Origin: Goleter apudmare HA4340-LM2
GTDB lineage: Bacteria; Cyanobacteriota; Cyanobacteriia; Cyanobacteriales; Nostocaceae
NCBI GenBank assembly: GCA_019359495.1
Contig: JAHHHF010000072.1
Coordinates: 124,001 to 188,000, forward strand
DNA: 64,000 bases
Direction of reading: 5' to 3'
Position numbers and translations under genes: made by a program. A model generated the notes under the pieces. It saw nothing but the letters and a program-made list of their open reading frames with translations, did no database searches and had not been told where the DNA came from. Below, one piece after another: positions 28,958 through 37,986 of this stretch; position 1 is the stretch's first letter, and the number at the start of each line of letters is the position of its first letter.

Positions 28958-30193
28958 ATGGTATTATCACTGTCTTCTCATAACGTTATCCAGTATCTGC
29001 ACAATGCAGGTCTGTGTAGCTCAGAAGATGGATCATCAGACGACTCTGAGTTACCGGACAGTCATAAAAATCTCAATTTATTGGTGACTTTGGCAGATAA
29101 TCACCAGCTGCTAGTTAAACAAGAACTTAGCACTAATCAGGCTGGAACGCCACATGAGTTTTTTAACGAGTGGTTGTTCCACCAATTGTTACAGCAGTTT
29201 CCCGTGATTGGCAACATTTCTGCGATCGCATCATTGGTACTGCACTTCGACGAAGAAAATTCTATCCTGGTTCGTAAGTACTTAAGTGAATACCTAGAAC
29301 TTGGGAGTTTTTACCAAAATCAGGATATTTTCCCAGTGGAGATGGCTACGGCTATTGGTACAACCTTAGCCGGACTACACCGCGCCACCTTCAACCGCAA
29401 AGAGTATCGTGATTTTATGGCTACTGCGCCCCAAGGACAGTTCCGCTATCACTTCTACAACCCGGCTCAAGGGATAGAATCAATTGGGCCAGAGATTTTT
29501 GGCACGGTTCCCAGTGAGGCGTTGAAATTCTACGTCCTCTATCAGGGGTGGGAGAGTTTAGAATCAGCAATTGCAGATTTGGCATACGTATGGAAACCTT
29601 GCTGCTTGACACACAACGACCTGAAGTTGGACAACATTTTAGTTCATTCCAGGTGGGAGCAGCTAGACAATTGCTTGATCAGGCTGATTGACTGGGAAGC
29701 TTGTGCATGGGGAGACCCAGCCTTTGATTTAGGCACATTAGTGGCAAGCTATTTAGAAATTTGGCTTTCTAGCCTTGTAGTAGACCCCACAATCGAGTTA
29801 GAAGAATCTCTGCGCCTGGCGGTAACACCGCTAGAGGTTCTACAACCTTCAATCCTGGCTTTGATTCGGTCTTATCTCAATGCGTTCCCCATGATTTTGG
29901 AGTATCGTCAGGACTTGATTTTGCGCGTTATCCAATTTGCAGGACTAGCACTGATTCATCGAATTCACGAGATGATTAAGTGCCGCAAATACTTTGATAA
30001 TGCCGATATTTGTATGCTCCAAGTCGCCAAAAATCTTCTGACAATGCCAGAACAAGGTGTGTTGACTGTTTTTGGTATTTCCGAGTCAGAAATCTTGAAA
30101 CCTGTAGCTAAAGTCCATAAACTTCCTCAGCCAGTTAGAGAGCAACAGTTGGTTCGTCTTTATTACGAAAAAACTCGCCTACGGGGTTGCTAA
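28958..30193 (+). CDS. APH/choline-kinase-fold phosphotransferase
   Basis: A 411-residue kinase-like protein. The N-lobe has LVKQE with Lys54 as the likely ATP-binding lysine. The catalytic loop is HNDLKLDN (His219, Asp221, Asn226) and the metal-binding Asp is Asp245 in LIDWE. All essential residues of the aminoglycoside-phosphotransferase fold are intact, so it should be active. It is followed 213 bases downstream by a HopA1-family gene. In class V lanthipeptide clusters a kinase of this fold and a HopA1 protein together dehydrate Ser/Thr, which suggests a peptide or protein substrate here. This is inference; a small-molecule kinase is not excluded. Confidence 0.82.
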   Translation: MVLSLSSHNVIQYLHNAGLCSSEDGSSDDSELPDSHKNLNLLVTLADNHQLLVKQELSTNQAGTPHEFFNEWLFHQLLQQFPVIGNISAIASLVLHFDEENSILVRKYLSEYLELGSFYQNQDIFPVEMATAIGTTLAGLHRATFNRKEYRDFMATAPQGQFRYHFYNPAQGIESIGPEIFGTVPSEALKFYVLYQGWESLESAIADLAYVWKPCCLTHNDLKLDNILVHSRWEQLDNCLIRLIDWEACAWGDPAFDLGTLVASYLEIWLSSLVVDPTIELEESLRLAVTPLEVLQPSILALIRSYLNAFPMILEYRQDLILRVIQFAGLALIHRIHEMIKCRKYFDNADICMLQVAKNLLTMPEQGVLTVFGISESEILKPVAKVHKLPQPVREQQLVRLYYEKTRLRGC

Positions 30194-30406
30194 TTATTAA
30201 GAAGTTCAAGAACTCTCACAGGAGTTTAGGGGCTAGGGACTAGAAGTGAGGCGAGAGGAACAGTAAACACAACAATGTGTAAAAATCCCTCTGTTCTAAG
30301 ACCAATTCGTTATCCTCATTGCCAAAGATTCAGATCATTTTTGAGACTTGGTGTAATTTCTCGTCTCTAGTCTCGATATTCAAGATCATCAGTTCTTAAT
30401 TGATTT

Positions 30407-31495
30407 ATGCTAAATTCTACCGCCAATCAACCACTGACTTCTCTGTTTGACATTGCCAACAATATCCAGATTGAGTCAAACTTTCGGATTTCTCATCCCA
30501 ATTATCAACCCTTTGCTCTGCCAACTAAAATAGCAGACAGATTTAGGCAAAATTCGGTAGATTTACAACATAAGTATCTTACCCTGTTACTGCGAAATTT
30601 CCTGTACGGTATCTATTACAATGGTTCCCTACAAAGTATTTTGTCCGTAAATGCTGATCAAGCTAACCCCTCACCTTATCAAAATTTAGAAAACAATTCC
30701 ATTTTAGGAATTGATGGGGAATTTTACGAACGTCTACACAATTCCAATCACGGCACAGGGTACTTTGACCCTAGTTGGGAGGTGTTGCGCCGGGAACCAG
30801 ATGGTAGCATGGCGGTGATTAAAGGTGGTTTGACACTATATATTGAGCCAGACTGTCACCTGAAACCTAGTTCTAAATCTGCTACGGTTGGGGAGTTAGT
30901 TTCTATCTGGATGCCGAAAAATCGCTTGCAAAACGGTTGTTATTTGGCTGTGAGCAATTATGGACAAGAACAACAGAGCAACCCAGACGCTGATTTAGGA
31001 GCAGGACGGATCTATTTTAACTTTACTCCATCAGGTGCGATCGCTCTCATGGAAAGTCTCACATTGCAGCTGAACACCGCCGCCATCCCGTTTACCTTTC
31101 AGGTGCTGTATAACCCCTCTGCTTACGGACGCTATGACTCCGGGGTACTTTACTTTGAGCGTAACGACTATCCGGCAATCCGTACAGTCCTTCAGGCTGT
31201 GTATGCAGAAAATCAATCCCATTTTCACCCTGAAATACCTCTGTTCACCAAGTTTTTAGCGCCAGGACTGGGTTTAGCTGAAGAACCAAGCCAAAAATTT
31301 GCCGCCCAAGAAAGTTTCGGCATGAATCGTTGCCAAATTGTTGCGAATGCTTTATTAGAAGCTTGGGAGAAAGGTAAAAACGCCCTTGATGAACGGATGA
31401 AGGTAATTGACCAACACTTTGCACAAAACTTGATTGATTTGCAACGTCCTTACCTTAATCCCAGTTCTGAGGATATTTATTCCCCCTTGAACTGA
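30407..31495 (+). CDS. HopA1-family protein (T3SS effector-like, possible phospho-Ser/Thr lyase)
   Basis: A 362-residue protein recognised by HopA1-family segments: NHGTGYFDPSWEV, RIYFNFTPSGAIALMESLT, IPFTFQVLYNPSAYGRYDSG, LFTKFLAPGLGLAEEP and SFGMNRCQIVANALLEA. The family was named after a Pseudomonas effector, but in class V lanthipeptide clusters members act with an APH-fold kinase in Ser/Thr dehydration. No signal or membrane segment is visible, so it is cytoplasmic. A terminator follows 35 bases after the stop. The partner gene is the kinase at 28958-30193. Activity and substrate are inferred. Confidence 0.8.
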   Translation: MLNSTANQPLTSLFDIANNIQIESNFRISHPNYQPFALPTKIADRFRQNSVDLQHKYLTLLLRNFLYGIYYNGSLQSILSVNADQANPSPYQNLENNSILGIDGEFYERLHNSNHGTGYFDPSWEVLRREPDGSMAVIKGGLTLYIEPDCHLKPSSKSATVGELVSIWMPKNRLQNGCYLAVSNYGQEQQSNPDADLGAGRIYFNFTPSGAIALMESLTLQLNTAAIPFTFQVLYNPSAYGRYDSGVLYFERNDYPAIRTVLQAVYAENQSHFHPEIPLFTKFLAPGLGLAEEPSQKFAAQESFGMNRCQIVANALLEAWEKGKNALDERMKVIDQHFAQNLIDLQRPYLNPSSEDIYSPLN

Positions 31496-31529
31496 TAACT
31501 GTTGTCGTTAAGGTAAGATCATTCATGAA

Positions 31530-31554
31530 AGCAGGCTTTTGACCTGCTATTTTT
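31530..31554 (+). terminator. Rho-independent terminator after the HopA1 gene
   Basis: Stem AGCAGG/CCTGCT with a 7-base loop followed by ATTTTTG. It closes the kinase-HopA1 transcription unit before the thioesterase gene. Confidence 0.7.
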
Positions 31555-31600
31555 GTGATTTTGTTTTTAACTTCAAGTCACAATTTGTGACTTTTGATAG

Positions 31601-32047
31601 ATGTCTTTTATTTACAAGCGGAATGTTCATTTCCAAGATACTGATGCTGCGGGCGTAGTTTATTTTGCTAGCGTTTTGAGTATTTGTCATGAAGCTTATG
31701 AAGAGTCTCTAGAAGCATCAGGTATTAATATCAAAGCTTTTTTTGGTAATTCCTCTGTAGCTTTTCCGATTGTTCATGCCAGTGTGGATTTCTTGCGTCC
31801 AATGTTTTGTGGTGATAAGTTAGTAGTGGGTTTAATACCCTATAAACTAGGTGTTGATAAGTTTGAAATTAATTATGAACTTACGGTTAGTGAGGTAGTA
31901 GTTGCTAAGGCAATTACCAGGCACGTTTGTATTGATGTGAATAGTAGAAGTAAGCAGGAATTGGCTGGGGAGATTGTGCAGTGGTTGGAAAATAACCGCA
32001 GAGACGCTGAGGGCGCAGAGAGAAGAAAGTCAAGAGAGGTTATGTGA
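31601..32047 (+). CDS. Hotdog thioesterase, probable 1,4-dihydroxy-2-naphthoyl-CoA hydrolase
   Basis: A 148-residue 4-hydroxybenzoyl-CoA-thioesterase-type hotdog enzyme. The catalytic Asp is in [27 protein letters not shown]. The cyanobacterial DHNA-CoA thioesterase of phylloquinone synthesis has this architecture, and the gene abuts menE, menC and menA, so that role is likely. The last 18 residues ([14 protein letters not shown]...) come from a CTCTGCG-type repeat and exceed the usual end of the family. It overlaps the convergent menE gene by eight bases. Confidence 0.87.
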   Translation: MSFIYKRNVHFQDTDAAGVVYFASVLSICHEAYEESLEASGINIKAFFGNSSVAFPIVHASVDFLRPMFCGDKLVVGLIPYKLGVDKFEINYELTVSEVVVAKAITRHVCIDVNSRSKQELAGEIVQWLENNRRDAEGAERRKSREVM

Positions 32048-33446
32048 TGGAGTTTTGCAGAAGTTCTGTGGCTATTTGTTGTAGTTGTTGGCGGTTGATT
32101 TTACCTTGGTGGTTGTAGGGTAAACTCCTGAGAGGAATCCAATGTTTGGGAATTTTAAATTTACTGAGTTTGCCTTTAAGTAAGGTTTGAATTTCTAGGG
32201 GAGAAGTACTGAAATTTTTGGGAACGTAAATTGCTGTTACTACTTGTCCCCATTGTTGATCTGGTATGCCGATAATACAAATATCAGTCACCATTTGAGT
32301 AATTCTAATCGCCGACTCAATTTCTGTAGGATAGATGTTTTCACCACCAGTAATTATTTTGTTACTGTTCCTTCCTACAATGTTTAAATAACCTTGTGAA
32401 TCGAAAAAACCTAAATCATCTACTGGGAAATAATCTTGGTTTTGCCAAGTTTTTGGATAGTAACCAAGGTTGAGGGACTTCGCTCGAATGACTATACTTC
32501 CCGTTTGATTTGCAGCTAAAATTTCACCTTTTTGATTATGAATTGTTACCTGAGCATGAGGAAGTATTTGACCTGAGCTAACTTTACCATTGAGAAAGTC
32601 ATCAGGTTTGAGGGTGGCAATTTGGGAAGCGGTTTCTGTCATACCATAAGTGGGTGCTAACCGGATACGGTGGTATTTTGCTTTTTCGAGTAGTTCATGC
32701 CAAGCAGGCGCACCTCCTAAAAGGACAGTTGCAAATTGAGATAGCCACTCGCTTAATGCTGGTTGTTGCAGGAGACGTTGTAACTGAGTTGGCACTAAAG
32801 ATATAATAAAATCTGTAGTTTGAATATGGGATATTTGACCAGATTCTACTGCTTTAAATGATGAAATAACTAATTTTCCAGCAGTGGTAAATGAGCGCAT
32901 AAACTGCATTAATCCACTGACATGGTAAAGCGGCAATACACAAAAAGAATTGACTTGATCTAGCTGAAAATATTCAGTAAATCCTTCTACAGATGCCATC
33001 AGAGTTTCCCAAGTGTGGATAGCAAACTTAATCTGCCCTGATGAACCACCGGTAGGAATCATAATTAGTCCTGAGTCGGTAGATTGGGGAGATGAGGGGA
33101 ATGGGGTAGTATTTTTCTGCCATTCTCGATTCTCTATTCCCCAAACTATATCTGGTTGCACTAAATCTAAGACTTGTTGCCATTCTTGTGTTCCCCAATC
33201 GGGGTTACAGAGAAAAACTGGACAACCAGCAGCACAAGCTGCTACAAAACTAGCTAAAAACCGTGTGGGTTCGCGTTCAGCTAAGATGATTTTTGGTGGT
33301 GTTGCTGATATTAATAATTGGGTTAATTCTAAATATAATTCGTCAACTAATAGCTGAAATTGACGACTATCTCCACCAATTAGCCAATGGCGCTCGCCTA
33401 AATTTTCTAGATAGTCTAAAGGTCTTGTATTACATGTTGTAGCCAT
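32040..33446 (-). CDS. menE: o-Succinylbenzoate-CoA ligase
   Basis: A 468-residue ANL-superfamily AMP-forming ligase that activates o-succinylbenzoate with CoA in the phylloquinone pathway. Motifs: P-loop [60 protein letters not shown], and the C-terminal GKINRQQL with the adenylation lysine. The start region overlaps the menC end by 31 bases, so the two are probably co-transcribed and coupled. Order menA-menC-menE on the minus strand forms an operon. Confidence 0.92.
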   Translation of the reverse strand: MATTCNTRPLDYLENLGERHWLIGGDSRQFQLLVDELYLELTQLLISATPPKIILAEREPTRFLASFVAACAAGCPVFLCNPDWGTQEWQQVLDLVQPDIVWGIENREWQKNTTPFPSSPQSTDSGLIMIPTGGSSGQIKFAIHTWETLMASVEGFTEYFQLDQVNSFCVLPLYHVSGLMQFMRSFTTAGKLVISSFKAVESGQISHIQTTDFIISLVPTQLQRLLQQPALSEWLSQFATVLLGGAPAWHELLEKAKYHRIRLAPTYGMTETASQIATLKPDDFLNGKVSSGQILPHAQVTIHNQKGEILAANQTGSIVIRAKSLNLGYYPKTWQNQDYFPVDDLGFFDSQGYLNIVGRNSNKIITGGENIYPTEIESAIRITQMVTDICIIGIPDQQWGQVVTAIYVPKNFSTSPLEIQTLLKGKLSKFKIPKHWIPLRSLPYNHQGKINRQQLQQIATELLQNSIT

Positions 33447-34369
33447 GTTTCTTCTTGTGCAAAAAAATGGTTGATACCAAAACCCACTGCTCGATGATGC
33501 CGAGATAATTCTGCTGCTAGCTGGAGTGCTACTTGTCTACCAATGGCAGTTTCAAAAACTGATGAAAATACCGCATCAATTTGATATGTTTGGCAAAACT
33601 GCCGCAGCCGAGATGGAGAACCAACTATCCCTGGTTTAATTACAAAAATTCCTCGCCAACCTTGTTGATAGACGCTGGCGATTTCCTTGAGTGTGGCGAC
33701 AGATTCATCTAATGCGATCGCTGTACTGTAGCATTCACTCAAGGCCCGCATCTGTGAAAATTGCTCAACTGCTAGCGGTTGTTCGATAAATTCGATATTT
33801 CTCTGGAGATTGTCGCAAGTCTCCAGCCATAGTTTCGCTTGCTCATAATTAAGTCCACCATTGGCATCTAGTCGCAATTTGGCAGTATTGGGTAGGGTGT
33901 GAATCAGTGAATGGAAAATTGCCAATTCTTGAGCGATCGCATCTACTCCTATTTTCCATTTAAATGTACGATATCCCTTGTCCCACAAACCTTGCCATTG
34001 GTTTAACGTTGCTTCCCCTGTCGGTAATAAGCCACTGTACGTTAGGAGTGATGAATCTTGAGTTATCGAATTCTCTCCCAGTCCTTCTAAGGCTGATTCA
34101 AAACCAAATTGACAAGCACTTAACTGATCTGGAACAGAGAAAATCATCTCCTCTGTGATTTCCTTGGGTAATTGGTGACAGAAATCTAAAGCTTGTTCTA
34201 GAGTTTCGGAACCAAACCAGCTAATAGGCGCAATTTCCCCCCAGCCAACTCTCCCCGCTTCATCAGTAAGACGGAGAATAATGGCTTCGCGGATATCCCA
34301 GTTCCCATGACTGGTAACTAAGGGTTTGACAAATTTCCTAGCTATGGAACGAAATGCAAATTTGTACAC
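33416..34369 (-). CDS. menC: o-Succinylbenzoate synthase
   Basis: Enolase-superfamily dehydratase that forms o-succinylbenzoate. Catalytic elements are visible: TFKWKIG (Lys pair), LRLDANGGL (metal Asp), EFIEQPL, IALDESV and FVIKPG. I chose a GTG at 34369 (VYKFAFRSIARKF...), which matches the usual family start. An ATG at 34429 would add 20 residues encoded by a dispersed repeat (34380-34470) and unlikely to be real protein. No ribosome binding site is clear at either start, so this remains uncertain. Confidence 0.88.
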   Translation of the reverse strand: MYKFAFRSIARKFVKPLVTSHGNWDIREAIILRLTDEAGRVGWGEIAPISWFGSETLEQALDFCHQLPKEITEEMIFSVPDQLSACQFGFESALEGLGENSITQDSSLLTYSGLLPTGEATLNQWQGLWDKGYRTFKWKIGVDAIAQELAIFHSLIHTLPNTAKLRLDANGGLNYEQAKLWLETCDNLQRNIEFIEQPLAVEQFSQMRALSECYSTAIALDESVATLKEIASVYQQGWRGIFVIKPGIVGSPSRLRQFCQTYQIDAVFSSVFETAIGRQVALQLAAELSRHHRAVGFGINHFFAQEETWLQHVIQDL

Positions 34370-34379
34370 TTTGGAAATT

Positions 34380-34470
34380 GGGCATTGGGGAGCCACTGCG
34401 TTGGATGGGTTTCCGAGCCACTCGCTCATCTTGGCTCGTAGTCAAAATGAGCAAGTGGCGTCATTGGGCA
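34380..34470. repeat. Dispersed repeat between menA and menC
   Basis: Same family as 26831-26937 and 55314-55391: ends GGGGAGCCACTGCGTTGG and GAGCAAGTGGCGTCATTGGGC. Inside are inverted segments GAGCCACTCGCTCAT and ATGAGCAAGTGGC. It separates menA and menC and explains a spurious N-terminal extension of menC. Confidence 0.72.
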
Positions 34471-34529
34471 ATAGGCAATAGGTGATAGTTATTAACCAAT
34501 AACCCTTGAACAAATGACAAATGACAACC

Positions 34530-35426
34530 CTAAACCATAAACCCCGCCCCCAATAACAAGCAACTCCAAAAATGCACGGTGACGGCGATGAATTTACAAT
34601 TATTAACTTTGTCCGGCAGGTGATGATTTTGTTGGACGTGGCGGCATAATTTGAAGGCAAAGGGTAAACTCACCCAACTCAGCAACGTCCATACTGGGAA
34701 GATGCCCCACAGTACCAATATCAAACTTAAAGGATAAATACTACCAGTAACCCAAGTTAAAACTTGGGCGGCCTTTGCTGTTCCCAGACGCACGATAGGC
34801 GATCGCTTACCTGCGGCGATATCATCCTGAACTTGGTGAAAGTGTGAGCAAAATAATATCAAACTGGTGGCAATACCGACAATCACTGAAGCTAATAAAC
34901 TCGTTATTGACCAGGTTTGAGTTTGGCTGTAGTACGCTGCTGATACTGCCAACGGCCCAAAGGCAAAAAAGCAGATAATCTCTCCTAAACCCTGGTATCC
35001 TAAACGAAAGGGGGGGCCTTGGTAAGTGTAACCCAAAGCACAGCACAGCAAAATTATTCCGATTACAGTCCAGTCTTGCTGCCAAAATGCGATCGCTATT
35101 ATTCCCAATAAGCCCAAAACCAAACAGAAATTTCCTATCCAAAATATTAATGGCTTATTGCCAGTCAAGTTGACCAAAGAATGGTGTTTATTTTTATCAA
35201 TCCCGGTTGCTGAATCAAAAACATCATTACTGAGGTTTTCCCACGCCAAAATTAAAATTGCAGCAGCTATAAAAGTAGAAAATATTGCGCCATTAAAATT
35301 TTTTGTTTCTGTAAATGCTACTGCTGTTCCTACCCAAATAGGCATAATGGCAACGCTGTACATTGGGGGTTTAATCGCTGCCATCCATAACTTGGTCTTG
35401 GGATATAAAATTTGCTTGGTGGTCAT
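34530..35426 (-). CDS. menA: 1,4-Dihydroxy-2-naphthoate polyprenyl(phytyl)transferase
   Basis: A 298-residue UbiA-family membrane prenyltransferase with about eight to nine helices. The two metal-binding motifs are NDVFDSATGIDKNKHHS (near residue 65) and HFHQVQDDIAAGKRS (near residue 190). It attaches the phytyl chain to DHNA in the thylakoid membrane, giving the precursor of phylloquinone (photosystem I). First gene of the leftward menA-menC-menE unit, with a 284-base divergent promoter region shared with menF. Confidence 0.93.
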   Translation of the reverse strand: MTTKQILYPKTKLWMAAIKPPMYSVAIMPIWVGTAVAFTETKNFNGAIFSTFIAAAILILAWENLSNDVFDSATGIDKNKHHSLVNLTGNKPLIFWIGNFCLVLGLLGIIAIAFWQQDWTVIGIILLCCALGYTYQGPPFRLGYQGLGEIICFFAFGPLAVSAAYYSQTQTWSITSLLASVIVGIATSLILFCSHFHQVQDDIAAGKRSPIVRLGTAKAAQVLTWVTGSIYPLSLILVLWGIFPVWTLLSWVSLPFAFKLCRHVQQNHHLPDKVNNCKFIAVTVHFWSCLLLGAGFMV

Positions 35427-35710
35427 CAGCTTGATTAATTAAATTACCAGAAACTTACTCATACCTTCAATTTTATTATTTTGAGAGACTCTACATGCTA
35501 CTAGTGTGCAAATTCGCCTTGCACTGGTAAGACTCTCCTTCATATTGCAGCCTAAAACTAGGTATGGCTTGTCCCGGTCTTGCAACACCAAGAACAAAGC
35601 AAACCATACTCTGGTGAAATGGCGACTTAATATGTTACCTGTAGAAATACGACCACGTTTAATTACGCTTTAGGAAGATAACTTAAAAAAAATTTACTAT
35701 TACTAGATCC

Positions 35711-37126
35711 ATGACAGTTTCCCCATGTCGCACTAACTTCTTTGTCAAGCACAAAGACCTACACCAATTCCTTTTAACGACTCAAGAAAATTGCCTCAAA
35801 AATCATTGCAGGCAAATTGTGAGTATCTCCCTAGAGATTGACTTAGTTGACCCTTTAGTTGTTTTAGATAAACTAAGTCAAGCAAATGAAATAAATTTTT
35901 ACTTTGAGAATAAAGGCAAAGGAGAAGCGATCGCCGCCATTGATGCTGTAGCTAAATTACACGTCGATGGTGTAAATCGTTTTGCTCAAACAGAGGACTT
36001 TATCAAAAATTGTCTAAAAAATATAATTAATTTTGGTAATACCAATTTATCTTTTTCAGGGCCACACTTTTTTTGTTACTTCAGCTTTTTTGATCAAAAT
36101 TCTCAAAGAGATTACCCATTTCCCTCAGCTAATATTTTTCTTCCTCGTTGGCAAGTAGCAGTAAAAAACCAACGATGTGTATTAGTAATGAATACAATTA
36201 TCAATGCTAATGCCAATATTCCCCGAATTTTACAAACTTTGTGGAGTAAAATCGAAAATATCCAGTCTCTAGAATATTATTCTCCTAATATCGAATCTTT
36301 ACCGACAAAATTAAGCAAAAAACCTGTTACTAACGCTACTCAATTTAAAAATTCAGTTTTGTCAGCACTGAAAAAAATTGAATCTCGTTGTCTCAACAAA
36401 GTTGTTTTAGCTGATGCTTTAGATGTTAAATCAAGCAATAATTTCAACTTATTTAAATCCTTAAATAATCTCCGACAGATACACCCTAACTGCTATATTT
36501 TTTCTACAAGTAACGGCAAAGGACAAAACTTTATTGGCGCCAGTCCAGAACGCCTCATTAGTATTCACCAGCAACAGTTAATTACTGATGCTTTAGCTGG
36601 TTCTGCACCACGAGGTAAAACACCTGCTGAAGATGCAACTAATGCTAATAGTTTGCTAAATAGTGAAAAAGAAAGGCATGAACATTCCCTAGTGATTGAC
36701 TTTATTACTCAACGCTTATATCAGCTAGGTTTGTTACCCCAGATCCTACCACCACGCCTACGACAATTATCGAATATTCAACATTTATGGACACCAATTA
36801 GTGCCATAGTTCCTGCTAATGTCCACCCCTTAAAAATTGTCGCCCAACTACATCCTACACCTGCTGTAGCCGGTGCCGCCAGAGAAATTGCTTGTAGGGA
36901 AATTCGGCGTTACGAAAATTTTGAGAGGGGTTTATATGCTGCGCCGTTAGGTTGGGTGGATTCTCAGGGAAACTGCGAGTTTATTGTGGGAATTCGTTCA
37001 GCATTGATCGATGGCGATCGCGCTAGACTTTACGCTGGCGCCGGTATCGTCGCTGGTTCCGATCCAGAAAAAGAGTTTGCTGAGGTACAACTTAAACTAC
37101 AGGCCTTACTTAAGGCTTTGGTTTAA
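35711..37126 (+). CDS. menF: Isochorismate synthase
   Basis: A 471-residue chorismate-binding enzyme that converts chorismate to isochorismate, committing it to phylloquinone. Signatures: SPERLISI, GSAPRGKTPAEDATNA, LLNSEKERHEHSLVIDFI, and HPTPAVAGAAREIA. GLYAAPLGWVDSQGNCEF and GAGIVAGSDPEKEFAE close the active site. The N-terminal third is poorly conserved, as is normal. It is divergent from menA and ends five bases before the convergent trmB. Confidence 0.92.
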   Translation: MTVSPCRTNFFVKHKDLHQFLLTTQENCLKNHCRQIVSISLEIDLVDPLVVLDKLSQANEINFYFENKGKGEAIAAIDAVAKLHVDGVNRFAQTEDFIKNCLKNIINFGNTNLSFSGPHFFCYFSFFDQNSQRDYPFPSANIFLPRWQVAVKNQRCVLVMNTIINANANIPRILQTLWSKIENIQSLEYYSPNIESLPTKLSKKPVTNATQFKNSVLSALKKIESRCLNKVVLADALDVKSSNNFNLFKSLNNLRQIHPNCYIFSTSNGKGQNFIGASPERLISIHQQQLITDALAGSAPRGKTPAEDATNANSLLNSEKERHEHSLVIDFITQRLYQLGLLPQILPPRLRQLSNIQHLWTPISAIVPANVHPLKIVAQLHPTPAVAGAAREIACREIRRYENFERGLYAAPLGWVDSQGNCEFIVGIRSALIDGDRARLYAGAGIVAGSDPEKEFAEVQLKLQALLKALV

Positions 37127-37131
37127 AGCGT

Positions 37132-37767
37132 TTATTTCCTGACAAACAAAGCACGATAAACCGGCTCACCCCTTTGTTGAGTGGTTATTTCCCGTTCTGT
37201 AGGGACTGGTAACGGGTTTTCTGCTAGCCATGCTGCTGTCCCCAGTTTCTCAAAAGCTGGATGTTCCGCAAAGCGATCGCGCATTTCCACAGCAATAAAT
37301 TCCATATCTGATTGTAAAAACACCACTCCGCCAACATCCAGATAATTTGCTAACTCTGCTACCAATTCTGGTTGTACGACTCGACGTTTAGCATGGCGAG
37401 TTTTAAACCAAGGATCAGGAAATTGAATCGTGACGCGTTGCAATGTTCCTTCGGGAAGGGAAGATAAAAGCACTGACAATGAGTTATTCACATTACAAAA
37501 TAAATAATGCAGGTTGGTTAACCCCAAATCATCCCTTAACTTATTAGCCTCAATTACTAAAGGTTCCCTAATTTCCAAGCCGAAAAAATTCCAATTTGGT
37601 TCTATCTCTGCCATCTTTAATAAAAATCGCCCCCTAGCGCAACCAATATCTAAATGTAGCGGCTGATTTGGTTGGGCATAAATTTTTTCCCAGTTGATCG
37701 TACTTACTGGTGTTTGATACTTTTGGGCAAGTGGATTAACATGTTGGCGGACTCGCACAGGTGCCAA
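37132..37767 (-). CDS. trmB: tRNA (guanosine(46)-N7)-methyltransferase
   Basis: A 211-residue class I methyltransferase forming m7G46 in tRNA. The SAM site is [12 protein letters not shown], followed by [10 protein letters not shown]. The family signature is [23 protein letters not shown]. Size and motif order are standard. The frame begins ATGGCACCTGTGCGAGTCCG on the minus strand after AAAGGAGAATAAAATTTGGC, so AAGGAG supports the start. It is convergent with menF. Confidence 0.94.
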   Translation of the reverse strand: MAPVRVRQHVNPLAQKYQTPVSTINWEKIYAQPNQPLHLDIGCARGRFLLKMAEIEPNWNFFGLEIREPLVIEANKLRDDLGLTNLHYLFCNVNNSLSVLLSSLPEGTLQRVTIQFPDPWFKTRHAKRRVVQPELVAELANYLDVGGVVFLQSDMEFIAVEMRDRFAEHPAFEKLGTAAWLAENPLPVPTEREITTQQRGEPVYRALFVRK

Positions 37768-37894
37768 ATTTTATTCTCCTTTAACTACTGAAATTTTTTC
37801 CACAATCAAACAGTATTCCTATAATTAAAATCAGCATTTAGGTCTATTTACATTATTGCATTTCATCGACTCTTAATATGTATAAATGTTAAGA

Positions 37895-37935
37895 GTAGGT
37901 ACTCCTACACAGGTTGACAAAGCAAGGGTTATACT
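37895..37935 (+). promoter_or_regulatory. Probable NtcA-activated promoter
   Basis: GTAGGTACTCCTAC at 37895-37908 matches GTA-N8-TAC exactly. TATACT at 37930-37935 matches TAN3T. The 21-base spacing is that of class II NtcA promoters, in the right orientation for the phosphoesterase gene that starts 50 bases later. A TTGACA at 37914 is too close to the -10 for ordinary sigma-70 use. Confidence 0.65.
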
Positions 37936-37986
37936 CTTGGAAAAAGACCAGTTTTAACCCCTAATTTTCAAATCAACTTGAAATCA

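Noticed and set aside
35562..35609. Inverted segments GTATGGCTTG / CAAACCATAC in the menA-menF divergent region as an operator
   Set aside because: One mismatch, a long loop and no known regulator motif; too weak to call.
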